Shown: positions 26,916 to 36,021 of the stretch, in pieces
How the letters are laid out: every line of letters starts with the position of its first letter
Numbering within the stretch: the stretch's first letter is position 1
DNA from: Euryarchaeota archaeon
Lineage (GTDB): Archaea > Thermoplasmatota > SW-10-69-26 > JACQPN01
Assembly (NCBI GenBank): GCA_016207515.1
Contig: JACQPN010000001.1
Span: forward strand, 1 to 64,000
Direction of reading: 5' to 3'
Length of the DNA: 64,000 nt
The notes under the pieces: generated by a model
Databases searched by the model: none
What the model was told of the DNA's origin: nothing
What the model saw: only the letters and a program-made list of their open reading frames with translations
Made by a program: the position numbers and the translations under genes

Positions 26916-28184
26916 ATGGCGAAGAAGGTCGTGCTTGCGTACTCAGGCGGGTTGGATACGAGCGTCGCTATCCGCTGGCTCAAGGAGACCCACGGGCTTG
27001 ACGTGGTCACGCTCACGCTCGACATCGGCCAGCCTACCGCCGGCCTCGACGATGCCGTGTCCAGGGCGAAGAAGATCGGCGCCGTCCAGACGATCGTGGT
27101 CGACGCCCGCGACGAGTTCATCCGGGAGTTCATCTGGCCGGCGGTCAAAGCCAACGCGCTCTACGAGGGGATCTACCCCCTTGCCACCGCCCTAGGGCGC
27201 CCGCTCATCGCCAAGAAACTGGTGGAGGCGGCCCACTCGGAGAACGCCGACTTCGTAAGCCACGGTTGTACGGCCAAAGGCAACGACCAGGTACGGATCG
27301 AGGTGGGCGTGCGTTCCCTGGACCCCGCGATAAAGGTCATCGCGCCGATGCGCGAATGGGTATACACCCGGGCCGAGGCGGTGGATTATGCCAAGAAACA
27401 CGGGATCGTCGTCCCCGTGAAGAAGGAAAGCCCGTACTCCATCGACGAGAACATCTACGGCCGCTCCGTCGAATCAGGCCTCCTGGAGGACCCGAACGCG
27501 GAGCCGCGGGAAGACGCCTACGCGTGGACGAAGTCGCCGACGGCGGCCCCCGACGAACCGGCGACCGTCACGATCGGTTTCGAGCACGGTGTGCCGGTGA
27601 GCCTCAACGGGATGCCGATGTCGGGGATCGAACTCATAGGCAAACTCAATTCGATCGGCGGAGAGAATGGGGTGGGCCGCATCGACCACGTGGAGAACCG
27701 GCTCGTCGGCATCAAGAGCCGCGAGGTCTATGAGGCGCCGGCCGCCCTCATCCTCGTGAAGGCGCACAAGGACCTCGAGACGATCACGATCACCAAAGAC
27801 GTCGCGCACTTCAAGAGCGGCCTCGAACAGAAGTTCGCGGAACTCACGTACAACGGCCTTTGGTACTCGCCCCTGATGAAGGCCATCGCGGCGTTCGTTG
27901 ACGAAACGCAGAAGAACGTGACCGGGGCCGTGACCCTGAAGCTCTTCAAAGGAAGCGCGACCGTCATCGGCAAGGAGAGTCCGCACTCGCTTTACGATGT
28001 GAAGCTCGCCACCTACGGGACGGGCGACGCGTTCGACCATACGAGCGCCAAGGGGTTCATCGACGTGTGGGGCCTTCCCTCGCGAGTCGCCGCGGCAGTA
28101 GATCGCAAGAGCCATACTAGCGGACCCGACCCCAAGAAAGAGACTCTACGCGTCGCCGAAGGGCAACAAGGCGTCCGACGGTAA
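26916..28184 (+). CDS. argG: Argininosuccinate synthase
   Basis: Joins citrulline and aspartate with ATP. The P-loop-like VVLAYSGGLDTSVAIRWL opens the protein. VSHGCTAKGNDQVRIEVGV and SPYSIDENIYGRSVESGLLEDP follow, all diagnostic. Length is 422 residues from the ATG at 26916; longer readings from 26754 run through the promoter and operator and are not credible. The start lies about 31 bp after the TATA-like element, so the message is probably nearly leaderless. argH begins six bases after its stop. Confidence 0.96.
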   Translation: MAKKVVLAYSGGLDTSVAIRWLKETHGLDVVTLTLDIGQPTAGLDDAVSRAKKIGAVQTIVVDARDEFIREFIWPAVKANALYEGIYPLATALGRPLIAKKLVEAAHSENADFVSHGCTAKGNDQVRIEVGVRSLDPAIKVIAPMREWVYTRAEAVDYAKKHGIVVPVKKESPYSIDENIYGRSVESGLLEDPNAEPREDAYAWTKSPTAAPDEPATVTIGFEHGVPVSLNGMPMSGIELIGKLNSIGGENGVGRIDHVENRLVGIKSREVYEAPAALILVKAHKDLETITITKDVAHFKSGLEQKFAELTYNGLWYSPLMKAIAAFVDETQKNVTGAVTLKLFKGSATVIGKESPHSLYDVKLATYGTGDAFDHTSAKGFIDVWGLPSRVAAAVDRKSHTSGPDPKKETLRVAEGQQGVRR

Positions 28185-28190
28185 GCGCGC

Positions 28191-29684
28191 ATGCCAAAAC
28201 GCGTCCGAAACCCTGCGTCGCGGCGACGGCCTCAACGGGCAAGCCCCGAAAAACCTTGGGGTGGTCGTTTTTCGCAAACCACGTCCCCCTCCGTGGAGCG
28301 GTTCACGTCATCGATCGTGGTCGATGCGAGGTTCGTGAGGGAGGACGTCATGGGCTCCATCGTCCACGCGAAGATGCTTGGAAAAGCGGGCGTCCTTTCG
28401 CCGGCTGAATCAAGGCGCCTTGTCGCGGCCTTGCGGCGCGTCTGGCGGCTTCACCGTGACGGCCGATTCGTACTGGACGATTCGATGGAAGATGTCCATA
28501 TGGGGGTTGAATCGCTGGTGACGCGGTTTGCCGGCCGCGCGGGCGAGAAGCTCCATTCGGGCCGCTCGCGTAACGACCAGGTCGCCCTCGACTTGCGCCT
28601 CTACGCGCGCCTACGCGCCGCCGAGGCGGCCAAAGCCACCGCCGACCTCGCAAACGCCGTATTGTCCGTCGCGGATCGCAACCGGCGCACGGTGATGCCC
28701 GGTTACACGCACATGCAGCCCGCGCAGCCCGTGACCCTCGCGCATCACCTTCTCGCCCACGCGGCGAGGTTCCTTCGCGACAGCGAAAGGTTCCTCCACC
28801 TGCGCTCGACTTTGAACCATTCGCCGTTGGGCGCGGGCGCCCTCGCGGGGACGCACCTTCCCATCGACCGATCGCGAACGGCCCTGGCACTCGGGTTCGA
28901 GGCACCCGTGGATTCGACGATGGATGCGGTCTCGGACCGGGCCTATCTTGCCGAACTGGTCTTCGCCTGCGCGCTCCACATGATCCACCTCTCGTCGCTC
29001 GCGGAGGAACTCATAATCTGGTCAGGCCCGGGGTTCGGCTTTGTCCGACTTCCTGAAACGCATACGACGGGCTCCAGCATAATGCCGCAGAAGCGCAATC
29101 CCGACGTGTGCGAGCTCATCCGGGCCAAGGCTGCCGTCGTTTCCCAACAATCGGGCGCCGTCTTGGGTGTCTTGAAGGGCCTCCCCCAGGCGTACAACCG
29201 CGACCTCCAGGAGTTAAAACCTCTCCTGACGGAGTCGTTGACGACGACCTGCCTCTCAGCGGCCTTGATGGCGGAGATGGTCTCGGGGGCCAGCTTCGAC
29301 CGGGTCCGGTTGAAGCAAGCCCTCGACGCCGGTTTCCTCGAGGCGACCGACGTGGCGGAGGCGTTGGTGCTTCGGGGCGTCCCGTTCCGTAGAGCTCATC
29401 ATGTCACGGGTCGCGCGGTGAGGCTAGCGGATGCGAAAGGCCACCGGCTCACAGAATTGGATCCTAAGGAGGCGGCGAGTATCTATGAGGAACTTCCCGT
29501 CGTCCTCGAGGGGTTGAAACGCGCCAGGGGAGCGACGCTACGAAATACCGCCGGCGGGCCCCATCCGGAGGCGACGCAGCGGACCCTCAAGCGCCTCCGC
29601 TCGCGTTGCGCGGCAGCGCAACAGAAGGCCCGCTTTTTCCTTCGGAGCGAACGCCGGATCGAACAGCGCGTCCTGCGACCGTGA
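28191..29684 (+). CDS. argH: Argininosuccinate lyase
   Basis: Splits argininosuccinate into arginine and fumarate, completing the pathway. This fumarase/aspartase-superfamily protein has EKLHSGRSRNDQVALDLRLY, MPGYTHMQPAQPVTLAHH and the flexible signature loop GSSIMPQKRNPD. The N-terminal 25 residues are basic and not conserved, and the C-terminal tail is arginine-rich, making it slightly longer (497 residues) than usual. No ornithine carbamoyltransferase gene (argF) lies in the window, so the citrulline-forming step is encoded elsewhere. Confidence 0.95.
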   Translation: MPKRVRNPASRRRPQRASPEKPWGGRFSQTTSPSVERFTSSIVVDARFVREDVMGSIVHAKMLGKAGVLSPAESRRLVAALRRVWRLHRDGRFVLDDSMEDVHMGVESLVTRFAGRAGEKLHSGRSRNDQVALDLRLYARLRAAEAAKATADLANAVLSVADRNRRTVMPGYTHMQPAQPVTLAHHLLAHAARFLRDSERFLHLRSTLNHSPLGAGALAGTHLPIDRSRTALALGFEAPVDSTMDAVSDRAYLAELVFACALHMIHLSSLAEELIIWSGPGFGFVRLPETHTTGSSIMPQKRNPDVCELIRAKAAVVSQQSGAVLGVLKGLPQAYNRDLQELKPLLTESLTTTCLSAALMAEMVSGASFDRVRLKQALDAGFLEATDVAEALVLRGVPFRRAHHVTGRAVRLADAKGHRLTELDPKEAASIYEELPVVLEGLKRARGATLRNTAGGPHPEATQRTLKRLRSRCAAAQQKARFFLRSERRIEQRVLRP

Positions 29685-29869
29685 GAGTGTCGGGGTGCGC
29701 GTCGTAATTGTCCGACGCCGTCGACGGGATCCTTACCACTCGATCGGAACGTCCCCCACGGTCGCACATGCGCGTCGCCCGTTCCCGGATGCCCTCGTCG
29801 GTCCACAATCCGCGTCGCGGAGTCTCGACTCGCTCGGCGCTTACGCCGCCAGATCGCGGCCGAAGACCT

Positions 29870-29880
29870 ATTTTTAAATA
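29870..29880 (+). promoter_or_regulatory. TATA box of the cyclophilin-FKBP lipoprotein gene
   Basis: CTATTTTTAAATA is a well-formed archaeal TATA element in the 208-bp gap after argH. Spacing to the first possible starts (TTG 29893, GTG 29902) is about 13-22 bp from its end, favouring the GTG as a leaderless start. A lone TGTCCG (29709-29714), like one arm of the arg palindrome, lies earlier in this gap without its partner arm. Confidence 0.6.
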
Positions 29881-29892
29881 CTACCCTCTCGC

Positions 29893-31419
29893 TTGAACCG
29901 CGTGCCCTCCGACGGGAAGAGCGCTTTGGCGGTCATCGCACTCTTGCTCTTCGTCCCCGCGTCCGGGTGCACGACACCCACCGATTCACCTCCCGTTGAC
30001 GACGTGGTCCCGCCGGTCACTGAAGACCCTTGCGCGGTCAGCGACCCGGTGAGGGCGTTGAAGTGGAACAATCCCGTCGTGGTCTTCTCGACGCCCCTTG
30101 GCAGCTTCAAAGCGGAGATCTTCCAGGAACAGGTGCCCATCACCGCCTCGAATTTCCTTAACCTTGCGCGTTCCGGCCTGTACAATGGGACCCTTTTCCA
30201 CCGCGTGATCAAGGGTTTCGTGATCCAAGGCGGGGATCCCTTGAGCAAAGACGGCGACCCATCGAACGACGGCTTCGGGGGTTCAGGCACCGAGATCCCG
30301 GACGAGTTCCATCCCGACCTTTTCCACGACCAGGAAGGTGTCCTTTCGATGGCGAACTCCGGCCCCGACACGGGTTCGAGCCAGTTCTTCGTGACCCTCG
30401 CTCCCGCGCCGCAACTCGACGACCGTCACTCGGTCTTCGGGCGCGTCTGCAGCGGCCTCGACATCGTCCGGCGGATCGGCAACCTCACCACCGACCCTGC
30501 GACCCAACGCCCGAAGTCCCCACCCGCGATGAATCTTACAGTGAGCTTTCCGGGAGCGCCGACCGGCTACGTCGTGAAGCGCGAACTCTCGTCGCGGCCA
30601 TACGTTGACGAGGCCATCCGGGGCGGAAGCCACAGGGTGAACGTAAGCGGCGTCAACGAGACGGATATCCGCTATTGCGCTCCACGCGGCGAGAACGACA
30701 CGACCCTTTGTCCTCGGGCTATGCGGTGGCCTATCGCCGTGAAGAACACGGGGAACGTGAGGACCGTGGCGAACGTGACCATCGACTTCCCGGAGGGGTT
30801 TTTCACCTTCGTGGCCGAAGACAACGTGGGTGACCCCGGCGGGCCCCCGGTGGAGAGTCTTACGAACACATCCACGATTTCCTTCGAGGTCCCCGCCGGG
30901 CAACTCCACACCATCATCGTCCAGGCCTTCGCGGACCTACGTAACATCACCGAAGGGTACTATACGGCGACCGTGACGGTGACCGCACGGGAAGACCCGG
31001 CCGTTACCGGCCGCATACCGCTCCCGTTCCAACTTGGTGGATTGGGCGCCGCCCTCGACCAGCGCTCGCGCGTCGCTTTTGACTACGTGATCTACCTTCC
31101 GAATGGGCTCTTGGTGGACACGTCGATCGAGAGGATCGCGAAGGATACGGCGATCCCCAAGTTCACCCAGGGGTTCCAGTTGAGGGATTCGTACTCGGCC
31201 GTCGCCATGAGTATCGACGGCCAGACGCCTGTCCCGCAGATCTACGCGCCCATCGCCGCCAACATCGCGGGTTTCCTCGTGAACGAGACCGCCGTATACC
31301 AGTTGGAGGCCATCGACGCCTATGGGATCTTCAAGCCACAGCGCCCCGAGGTGATGCAGGGGCTGCGAGTGGCTTTCGTCGTGATAATACGGGAAAAACT
31401 GGTGGAATCCGGGCCGTGA
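29893..31419 (+). CDS. Lipoprotein with cyclophilin and FKBP-like peptidyl-prolyl isomerase domains
   Basis: The N-terminus (ALAVIALLLFVPASGC) is a lipoprotein signal with a lipobox cysteine at residue 26, so the protein should sit on the outer face of the membrane. Residues about 57-215 are a cyclophilin: ITASNFLNLARSGLYNGTLFHRVIKGFVIQGGDP and the QFFVTLAPAPQLDDRHSVFGRV end are all recognisable in pieces. A beta-sandwich-like region follows (about 240-390). The C-terminal 110 residues (VAFDYVIYLPNGLLVDTSIE) resemble an FKBP-type domain. If right, one exported chaperone carries both isomerase folds. The cyclophilin call is firm, the FKBP call weaker. Start TTG 29893 or GTG 29902. Confidence 0.8.
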   Translation: MNRVPSDGKSALAVIALLLFVPASGCTTPTDSPPVDDVVPPVTEDPCAVSDPVRALKWNNPVVVFSTPLGSFKAEIFQEQVPITASNFLNLARSGLYNGTLFHRVIKGFVIQGGDPLSKDGDPSNDGFGGSGTEIPDEFHPDLFHDQEGVLSMANSGPDTGSSQFFVTLAPAPQLDDRHSVFGRVCSGLDIVRRIGNLTTDPATQRPKSPPAMNLTVSFPGAPTGYVVKRELSSRPYVDEAIRGGSHRVNVSGVNETDIRYCAPRGENDTTLCPRAMRWPIAVKNTGNVRTVANVTIDFPEGFFTFVAEDNVGDPGGPPVESLTNTSTISFEVPAGQLHTIIVQAFADLRNITEGYYTATVTVTAREDPAVTGRIPLPFQLGGLGAALDQRSRVAFDYVIYLPNGLLVDTSIERIAKDTAIPKFTQGFQLRDSYSAVAMSIDGQTPVPQIYAPIAANIAGFLVNETAVYQLEAIDAYGIFKPQRPEVMQGLRVAFVVIIREKLVESGP

Positions 31420-31453
31420 CCCTAGTGGGACGTTCCCCCCGGGTGGAGGCGAG

Positions 31454-32935
31454 ATGGCGCAAGCGACCCTGACCTTCTTCGGCGGGGTAGACGAGATCGG
31501 AGGGAACAAGTTCCTCCTCGACACCGGGAGGACGCGCGTCTTCCTCGATTTCGGGATGTCTTTCGGGCGCGAGAAGGATTACTTCAGCGAGTTCCTGCAG
31601 CCGCGCGCGCTGAACGGCGTCGGCGATTATTGGGCCTTGAACATCCTTCCACGGATACCGGGCATATACCGCAACGACTACCTCTCCCACCAAGGCCTGC
31701 CAAAGGAGGAGCGCGGCCTCGACGGCGTGATCGTCACGCACGCTCATATGGACCACATCGGCGACATCCATTTCCTGCGAGAGGACGTGCCCATCGTCGC
31801 AAGCGACGCGTCGTTTGGCATCATGAAAGCACTCGAAGAGGTGGGAAGCGGCGACGAGTACCTGAACTTCAAGCCGGCTTTCAGGGTGGGCTTAGGAAAG
31901 AGCGGAAAGACCATTCGCCAAAAGGATGTCGCCACGATCCCGCGCCCGACGCTCACTTTCGGCGTCAATGAGCAGGCCATCGGCGACGTGAAGGTGCGCG
32001 GGACGCCCGAAGACCATTCATTGCCCGGGGCGCACGGGATATTCGTGGATGCGGCGACGACTCGAATCACCTACACGGGCGATTTCCGGTTCCACGGGAG
32101 GCATGGCGGAAAATCGATGGCGTTCGTCGACGCTGCCCGTGCGTTTGAACCGGATTACCTGCTCATCGAGGGAACCCGCGTCACCGACGATGCGGGCACA
32201 TCCGAGGGCGAGGTCGCCGCGGAGATCGCGGGGACGATCCGTTCGACGCCCAAGTTGGTGATCGCCAACTGGCCCGTGCGAGACACCGACCGCCTCCTGA
32301 GCTTCTACGACGCGGCCAAGAGCGCCGGGCGTAAGCTCTGCGTGAGCAGCAAGCAGGCCTTCGTCCTACAAGAGCTTCGGGCCGCCGGTGAGACCGAACT
32401 CCCCTCCCTCGACGACCCGCATCTACGCATCTACATTCGCAGGAAAGGGTGGGGACTCTGGGGACGGGCAGGGATTCCACAGGAGCTTGCGCTCCAAGAT
32501 TACGACACCCTGGAACGCACCTTCGCGACACATAGGAACGCGATAATGGCCGAAGGGGTCCGCGATAGGCCCGAGGATTATGTGGTGCGGCTTGATTTCT
32601 TCGAGCTCGCCGAACTCATAGACCTGCAACCGCCGCCAGGGTCCGTCTACATCCGCTCGGTCACCGAACCCTTCGACGAGGAGATGAAGATCGACAAGGA
32701 GCGCACCGAGAACTGGCTCAAGCACTTCGGCCTCTTCCCTTACGTCCAAAGGCACGCTTCGGGCCACGCTTCGGGCCCGGAGCTTTGGAACGCGATAAAG
32801 GCGATCGAGCCTCGGACCGTAGTGCCTATACACACCGAGCGCCATGACCTGTTCGTGAAGAACCTCGAACCACTAGGGATAAAGGTCGCCCGACCGCAAA
32901 ACGCGCTTCTCGGCGGAAAACCGATGGAGTTGTAG
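31454..32935 (+). CDS. RNase J-like metallo-beta-lactamase ribonuclease
   Basis: A 493-residue beta-CASP-type metallo-beta-lactamase protein. The metal-binding motif THAHMDHIGD is at residues 95-104, GTPEDHSLPGAHG carries the next histidine, and TYTGDFRFHG the bridging aspartate. RHASGHASGPEL and VVPIHTERHDLF are the C-terminal motifs typical of RNase J-type enzymes, which degrade and trim RNA with 5'-3' exonuclease activity. GGAGG precedes the ATG by five bases. It follows the isomerase gene by 34 bp and may be co-transcribed, though no functional link is obvious. Confidence 0.85.
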   Translation: MAQATLTFFGGVDEIGGNKFLLDTGRTRVFLDFGMSFGREKDYFSEFLQPRALNGVGDYWALNILPRIPGIYRNDYLSHQGLPKEERGLDGVIVTHAHMDHIGDIHFLREDVPIVASDASFGIMKALEEVGSGDEYLNFKPAFRVGLGKSGKTIRQKDVATIPRPTLTFGVNEQAIGDVKVRGTPEDHSLPGAHGIFVDAATTRITYTGDFRFHGRHGGKSMAFVDAARAFEPDYLLIEGTRVTDDAGTSEGEVAAEIAGTIRSTPKLVIANWPVRDTDRLLSFYDAAKSAGRKLCVSSKQAFVLQELRAAGETELPSLDDPHLRIYIRRKGWGLWGRAGIPQELALQDYDTLERTFATHRNAIMAEGVRDRPEDYVVRLDFFELAELIDLQPPPGSVYIRSVTEPFDEEMKIDKERTENWLKHFGLFPYVQRHASGHASGPELWNAIKAIEPRTVVPIHTERHDLFVKNLEPLGIKVARPQNALLGGKPMEL

Positions 32936-32941
32936 TACCAT

Positions 32942-33053
32942 GGAGGCGTGGCGCAACGGGGGCGTAGCACAATGGAGCCGTGGGCGAACGGAGGCGTGGA
33001 AGAACAGGGGCGTACGAGAATGGAGCCGTAGAAAAATGGAGGCGTAGAAGGGT
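32942..33053 (+). repeat. Seven-copy 16-bp tandem repeat with Shine-Dalgarno-like core
   Basis: Seven adjacent 16-bp units run GGAGGCGTGGCGCAAC, GGGGGCGTAGCACAAT, GGAGCCGTGGGCGAAC, GGAGGCGTGGAAGAAC, AGGGGCGTACGAGAAT, GGAGCCGTAGAAAAAT, GGAGGCGTAGAAGGGT. Units 2-4 and 5-7 also match as 48-bp blocks. The array starts six bases after the RNase J stop codon and ends at the start of the next gene. Several units contain GGAGG, GGAG or ATGGAG, so they look like repeated ribosome-binding or start-site fragments. Confidence 0.85.
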
Positions 33054-33615
33054 GGCCGAAGACGATGCGCTGTTCGCCGTCATCGACAGGAGCGTACGCT
33101 CCAGCGCGCATCTAGTCGCCGGCGAATTGCTTTCGGGAGCGAAAAAGGCGGCCGTTTTCAGATACGCGGACCGCCGGCTCGCAAAGGAGCTGGACGCTGC
33201 GAAGCTCGACTTGGAAGCCGTGGGCCGCTCTCGACCCGGAGACCCCGTTCCGGATCTCAGGTTCCTTCCATACCAACGCCAGGACGACACAAAGTGGTCT
33301 GAGTATCCGCATTTCTACATCGAGATGCCATGGCCGGGAAAAGGAATCAACGACAATTCGGCCAAGCTCATCGGCCACATGGCGAAGGCGAAGGCGCGGC
33401 CCCGCGGCTACGTGATGGGCGTCTACTTCTGCTTCACACAGGCACCCCCGAACGCGCATTTCCCGCCCGTCGATGTCGGAGCCTTTCGCGAGAGTGAAGC
33501 ATTGTTGAAGAATCAGATGGCGGCCGGAGGCGGCACGCTCCTGTTCGAGGGCGAGGACGCGACCGTGCAGCTTCAGGGCGCGGCGGCCTTGATGAAAGTG
33601 ATGATCTGGCGATAG
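33052..33615 (+). CDS. Hypothetical protein of unknown function
   Basis: A 187-residue soluble protein with no signal peptide or membrane segment. I do not recognise the family. It begins with a helical segment (AEDDALFAVIDRSVRSSAHLVAGELL), then a basic region and a mixed alpha/beta part containing YPHFYIEMPWPGKGIND, MGVYFCFTQAPP and GGGTLLFEGEDATVQL. The start is a GTG ten bases after the GGAGG of the last tandem repeat unit; a GTG at 32980 would translate part of the repeat into arginine-rich sequence. It follows the RNase J gene on the same strand and may share its transcript. Confidence 0.65.
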   Translation: MAEDDALFAVIDRSVRSSAHLVAGELLSGAKKAAVFRYADRRLAKELDAAKLDLEAVGRSRPGDPVPDLRFLPYQRQDDTKWSEYPHFYIEMPWPGKGINDNSAKLIGHMAKAKARPRGYVMGVYFCFTQAPPNAHFPPVDVGAFRESEALLKNQMAAGGGTLLFEGEDATVQLQGAAALMKVMIWR

Positions 33616-33879
33616 GAATCGTGATCAAGCCGATTTTGGGATGCAGCCGTCTGAGGGATAGGACGGGCAAGCGTCCGTGAACAGGTCTCCGTGATGGCCA
33701 TGAGGCGCGAAGAAGGGCCGGGGAATCCGGATTGGTGCCAAGGCCGCGATTCCCTGTCTCCGGCTAACGGCGCCGAATCTCGCGACGTCGTATGATGTCG
33801 TCCTGCCAAGGGGCAACCTGAAGTCGTCACCCCCTCTGGTGACGCCGCGTTCTTCAAAGACGTACGAAGCGTCCTACAT

Positions 33880-34971
33880 GTGGCGGAAGGTTTGGGGGAC
33901 AGCGGAGGTAAGGCTCGATTCAAATTACAGGCGTTGGGCGTTCTTGGCTTGCTCTTGACTGCGAGCCTGCCGCTCGACGTCGTCAAGGCGCATCTTCCCG
34001 GTGACGATTGCGACGTGCGCCCGGGGATGAGTATCCAATCCAACATTGACGCTTCGCCTCTGAACGCCCGCCTCGTCATTTGCGCAGGAATTTACGCGGA
34101 ATCGCTTTTCATCAACAAGAACGGCCTGACGCTTGACGCCCCCTCGGGCGCTGTCCTTGACGGGGCGATCCTGAGTGGCACGAGGTACGGCGTCCGGATC
34201 GCGAACGGCGTCACCGGTTTCACGCTCCTCGGCTTAGAGATCAGGAATTTCGACGACCTCCTCCGCACGGACGATCCCTCAAGCGGCATCGTGGCGCTCG
34301 GAGCGAGTACGGATGTGAGGCTTTCCCGCGTGAACGTGCACGACAACGCGTGGACGGGAGTCCTTTTCGCGAACGGGACCGGCACCCGCTGGACGATCGA
34401 GAACAGCACGTTCGCGAACCACCGGCTCGCGCACGTTTTCGCGCAGGATGCGAAGGACGTCGAGATACGGAACAACACGTTGATCGGGAGTCAACACTCG
34501 ATGATCGTGCTTCGCGGGAAACAGGGCTCGATCTCAAATAACGTCGTGACGGGAACAGGGACCACTGGCATCCTCGTCGGGCCGAGTTTCAACCAAGCCA
34601 AATGGTCTCAAGGTTTGAAGATCCACAACAATACTCTCACTGGAAACCGTACTCACGGCGTTTGGGCCTTGGGTCTTCAGGATGGGATCATTCGCGACAA
34701 CGTGGTGAACGTGACGGGGGCCGCGATGACCCTTGGGGGAAACCCAGAGGACATAGTCATCCTGAAAAACGCCGGAGCCCCGATCGTGGAGACCAAGGAA
34801 ACCAAGGCCGCGCGAAAGACTTTCAAGAATGGATTGGCCCCCGATTACCGGCTCCAGACGTGGGATCTCGCCGTGATCTCCTGCGAGTGGTTCGTTTGCG
34901 CGCTTGGTGCGCACCCCGTTGGTTTGGACAACTCTCGCGTCCGAATATTTAGAGCCGTCTTCTCCACGTGA
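33880..34971 (+). CDS. Secreted right-handed parallel beta-helix protein
   Basis: A hydrophobic segment near residue 20 (ALGVLGLLLTASLPLDVVKA) suggests export. From about residue 45 the sequence has the coil pattern of pectate-lyase/NosD-type beta-helices: ICAGIYAESLFINKNGLTLDA, then repeated short strands with N-rich turns such as IENSTFANHRLAHV, IRNNTLIGSQHSM, ISNNVVTGTGTTGI and IHNNTLTGNRTHGV. Many N-x-S/T sequons suggest N-glycosylation. The last 60 residues leave the repeat and include two cysteines. Substrate unknown; such proteins bind or cleave polysaccharides or serve as surface proteins. Start is GTG at 33880. Confidence 0.75.
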   Translation: MAEGLGDSGGKARFKLQALGVLGLLLTASLPLDVVKAHLPGDDCDVRPGMSIQSNIDASPLNARLVICAGIYAESLFINKNGLTLDAPSGAVLDGAILSGTRYGVRIANGVTGFTLLGLEIRNFDDLLRTDDPSSGIVALGASTDVRLSRVNVHDNAWTGVLFANGTGTRWTIENSTFANHRLAHVFAQDAKDVEIRNNTLIGSQHSMIVLRGKQGSISNNVVTGTGTTGILVGPSFNQAKWSQGLKIHNNTLTGNRTHGVWALGLQDGIIRDNVVNVTGAAMTLGGNPEDIVILKNAGAPIVETKETKAARKTFKNGLAPDYRLQTWDLAVISCEWFVCALGAHPVGLDNSRVRIFRAVFST

Positions 34972-35064
34972 AGAGTCGTAGGGACGTGTGGAGGGGGCCT
35001 CCCATCGGCGTGTCTTTTCGAGGGGCTGGTCGGTCTGTTCACGGGCCCGTTCTCGTGAACGCCG

Positions 35065-35859
35065 CTACCCTATGTACTTCAGATCCTCATCGCTCGGTCC
35101 CTGGCTCGCCTTCTCCAGGTCCCTTAGCTGTTGTGCGAGTTTGTCCATCTGCTCGGCTCTCGATTCGAGGTCTTTGAAATCGATCTTGACGCCGAGAAGA
35201 TGCGCGAGCACTTCCAAGACGGCCTGGGCGCTCTTCGGGTCGACGAGGTAACCGCTCGTCTCGCCCATGAGGCAGACACCGTCTAGGCCGCGCTGCATGC
35301 CCATGCCAAGAAGGAGGCCGGATGCGCCGACGATGCCGCCGCCGGGCTCGTTCTTCCTGAACACGACCTCGTACTTTTTCATCTGCTTGACGAGCTCCTT
35401 GCTCGTGGCAGCACCGAGGACTCGCGGTTTCTCCTGTGTCCGGCCGGTGCCGTATCCACCGAGCGTGTAAAGCTCCTTGACGCCCCATTGTCCAAGGTAC
35501 GAGAGGATCGCGTCGGCCAAGGCGTATTGGCCGTCGGCCGTGAGGCCCTGGTAGTCGCCGATGAGTATGATGAGGTCGTTTCGAGCGGCTCCCTTCGCCG
35601 TGTAGTAGTAGAGCTCGTTGTTGACGAGCCGTATCGTCCCGTCCGGTTGCACCAAGACCTGCGGTGGGAAGTACTTGGACGTGATCTCGGCGAACTTCTT
35701 CGCCTTCAACTCGGAGATGAGATGGTCGGCGGCGAGTTTCCCGACGTTTCCCACACCGGGAAGCCCCTCGATGAGGATGGGGTTTCGCACTTTCGGCTTC
35801 GAGAACTGCGTTATCTCGACGTCCTTCATCGGTTCTCGTTGGGCCTTGGGTTTTGCCAT
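35065..35859 (-). CDS. PAC2-family proteasome assembly chaperone homologue
   Basis: A 264-residue archaeal PAC2-family protein (COG2047-type). Conserved segments are PILIEGLPGVGNVGKLAADHLI near the N-terminus, IGDYQGLTADGQYALADAIL and GIVGASGLLLG. The C-terminal tail (FKDLESRAEQMDKLAQQLRDLEKA) is a predicted coiled coil. Eukaryotic relatives help assemble the 20S proteasome; the archaeal role is less certain. It begins directly after the Nop10 stop and closes the conserved block eL44, eS27, aIF2-alpha, Nop10, PAC2 seen in many archaea. Confidence 0.9.
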   Translation of the reverse strand: MAKPKAQREPMKDVEITQFSKPKVRNPILIEGLPGVGNVGKLAADHLISELKAKKFAEITSKYFPPQVLVQPDGTIRLVNNELYYYTAKGAARNDLIILIGDYQGLTADGQYALADAILSYLGQWGVKELYTLGGYGTGRTQEKPRVLGAATSKELVKQMKKYEVVFRKNEPGGGIVGASGLLLGMGMQRGLDGVCLMGETSGYLVDPKSAQAVLEVLAHLLGVKIDFKDLESRAEQMDKLAQQLRDLEKASQGPSDEDLKYIG

Positions 35860-36021
35860 CTATTTCCCCTCCTCGAGACGGCGCAGTTGGCGCCGGTATT
35901 TCCCGAACCTGTCCTCCGGCGAGTACTTTGCCGGGCCGGGTTTTCCCGTGTTACCGCCGCACGACGGGCACGCGGGTTTCATGGTGTAGATTCCGCACTT
36001 GCGGCACTTGTTGAGGGTCAT
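35860..36021 (-). CDS. nop10: Nop10-like H/ACA RNA-protein complex component
   Basis: A 53-residue protein starting [19 protein letters not shown]. It has a zinc-binding pattern of four cysteines (CRKC and CPSC) followed by the conserved PAKYSPEDRFGKYRRQLRR. Nop10 stabilises Cbf5 in the H/ACA particle that makes pseudouridine in rRNA and tRNA. Its start overlaps the stop of aIF2-alpha as ATGA (36018-36021), and its stop abuts the PAC2 start, so the three genes are tightly coupled. Confidence 0.95.
   Translation of the reverse strand: MTLNKCRKCGIYTMKPACPSCGGNTGKPGPAKYSPEDRFGKYRRQLRRLEEGK

Noticed and set aside
29705-29725. Third arg palindrome upstream of the isomerase lipoprotein
   Set aside because: Only one arm (TGTCCG) is present; the partner CGGACA is absent, so it is not counted as an operator.
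32942-33053. CRISPR array
   Set aside because: The 16-bp units are contiguous, diverged and without spacers, and no cas genes are nearby.
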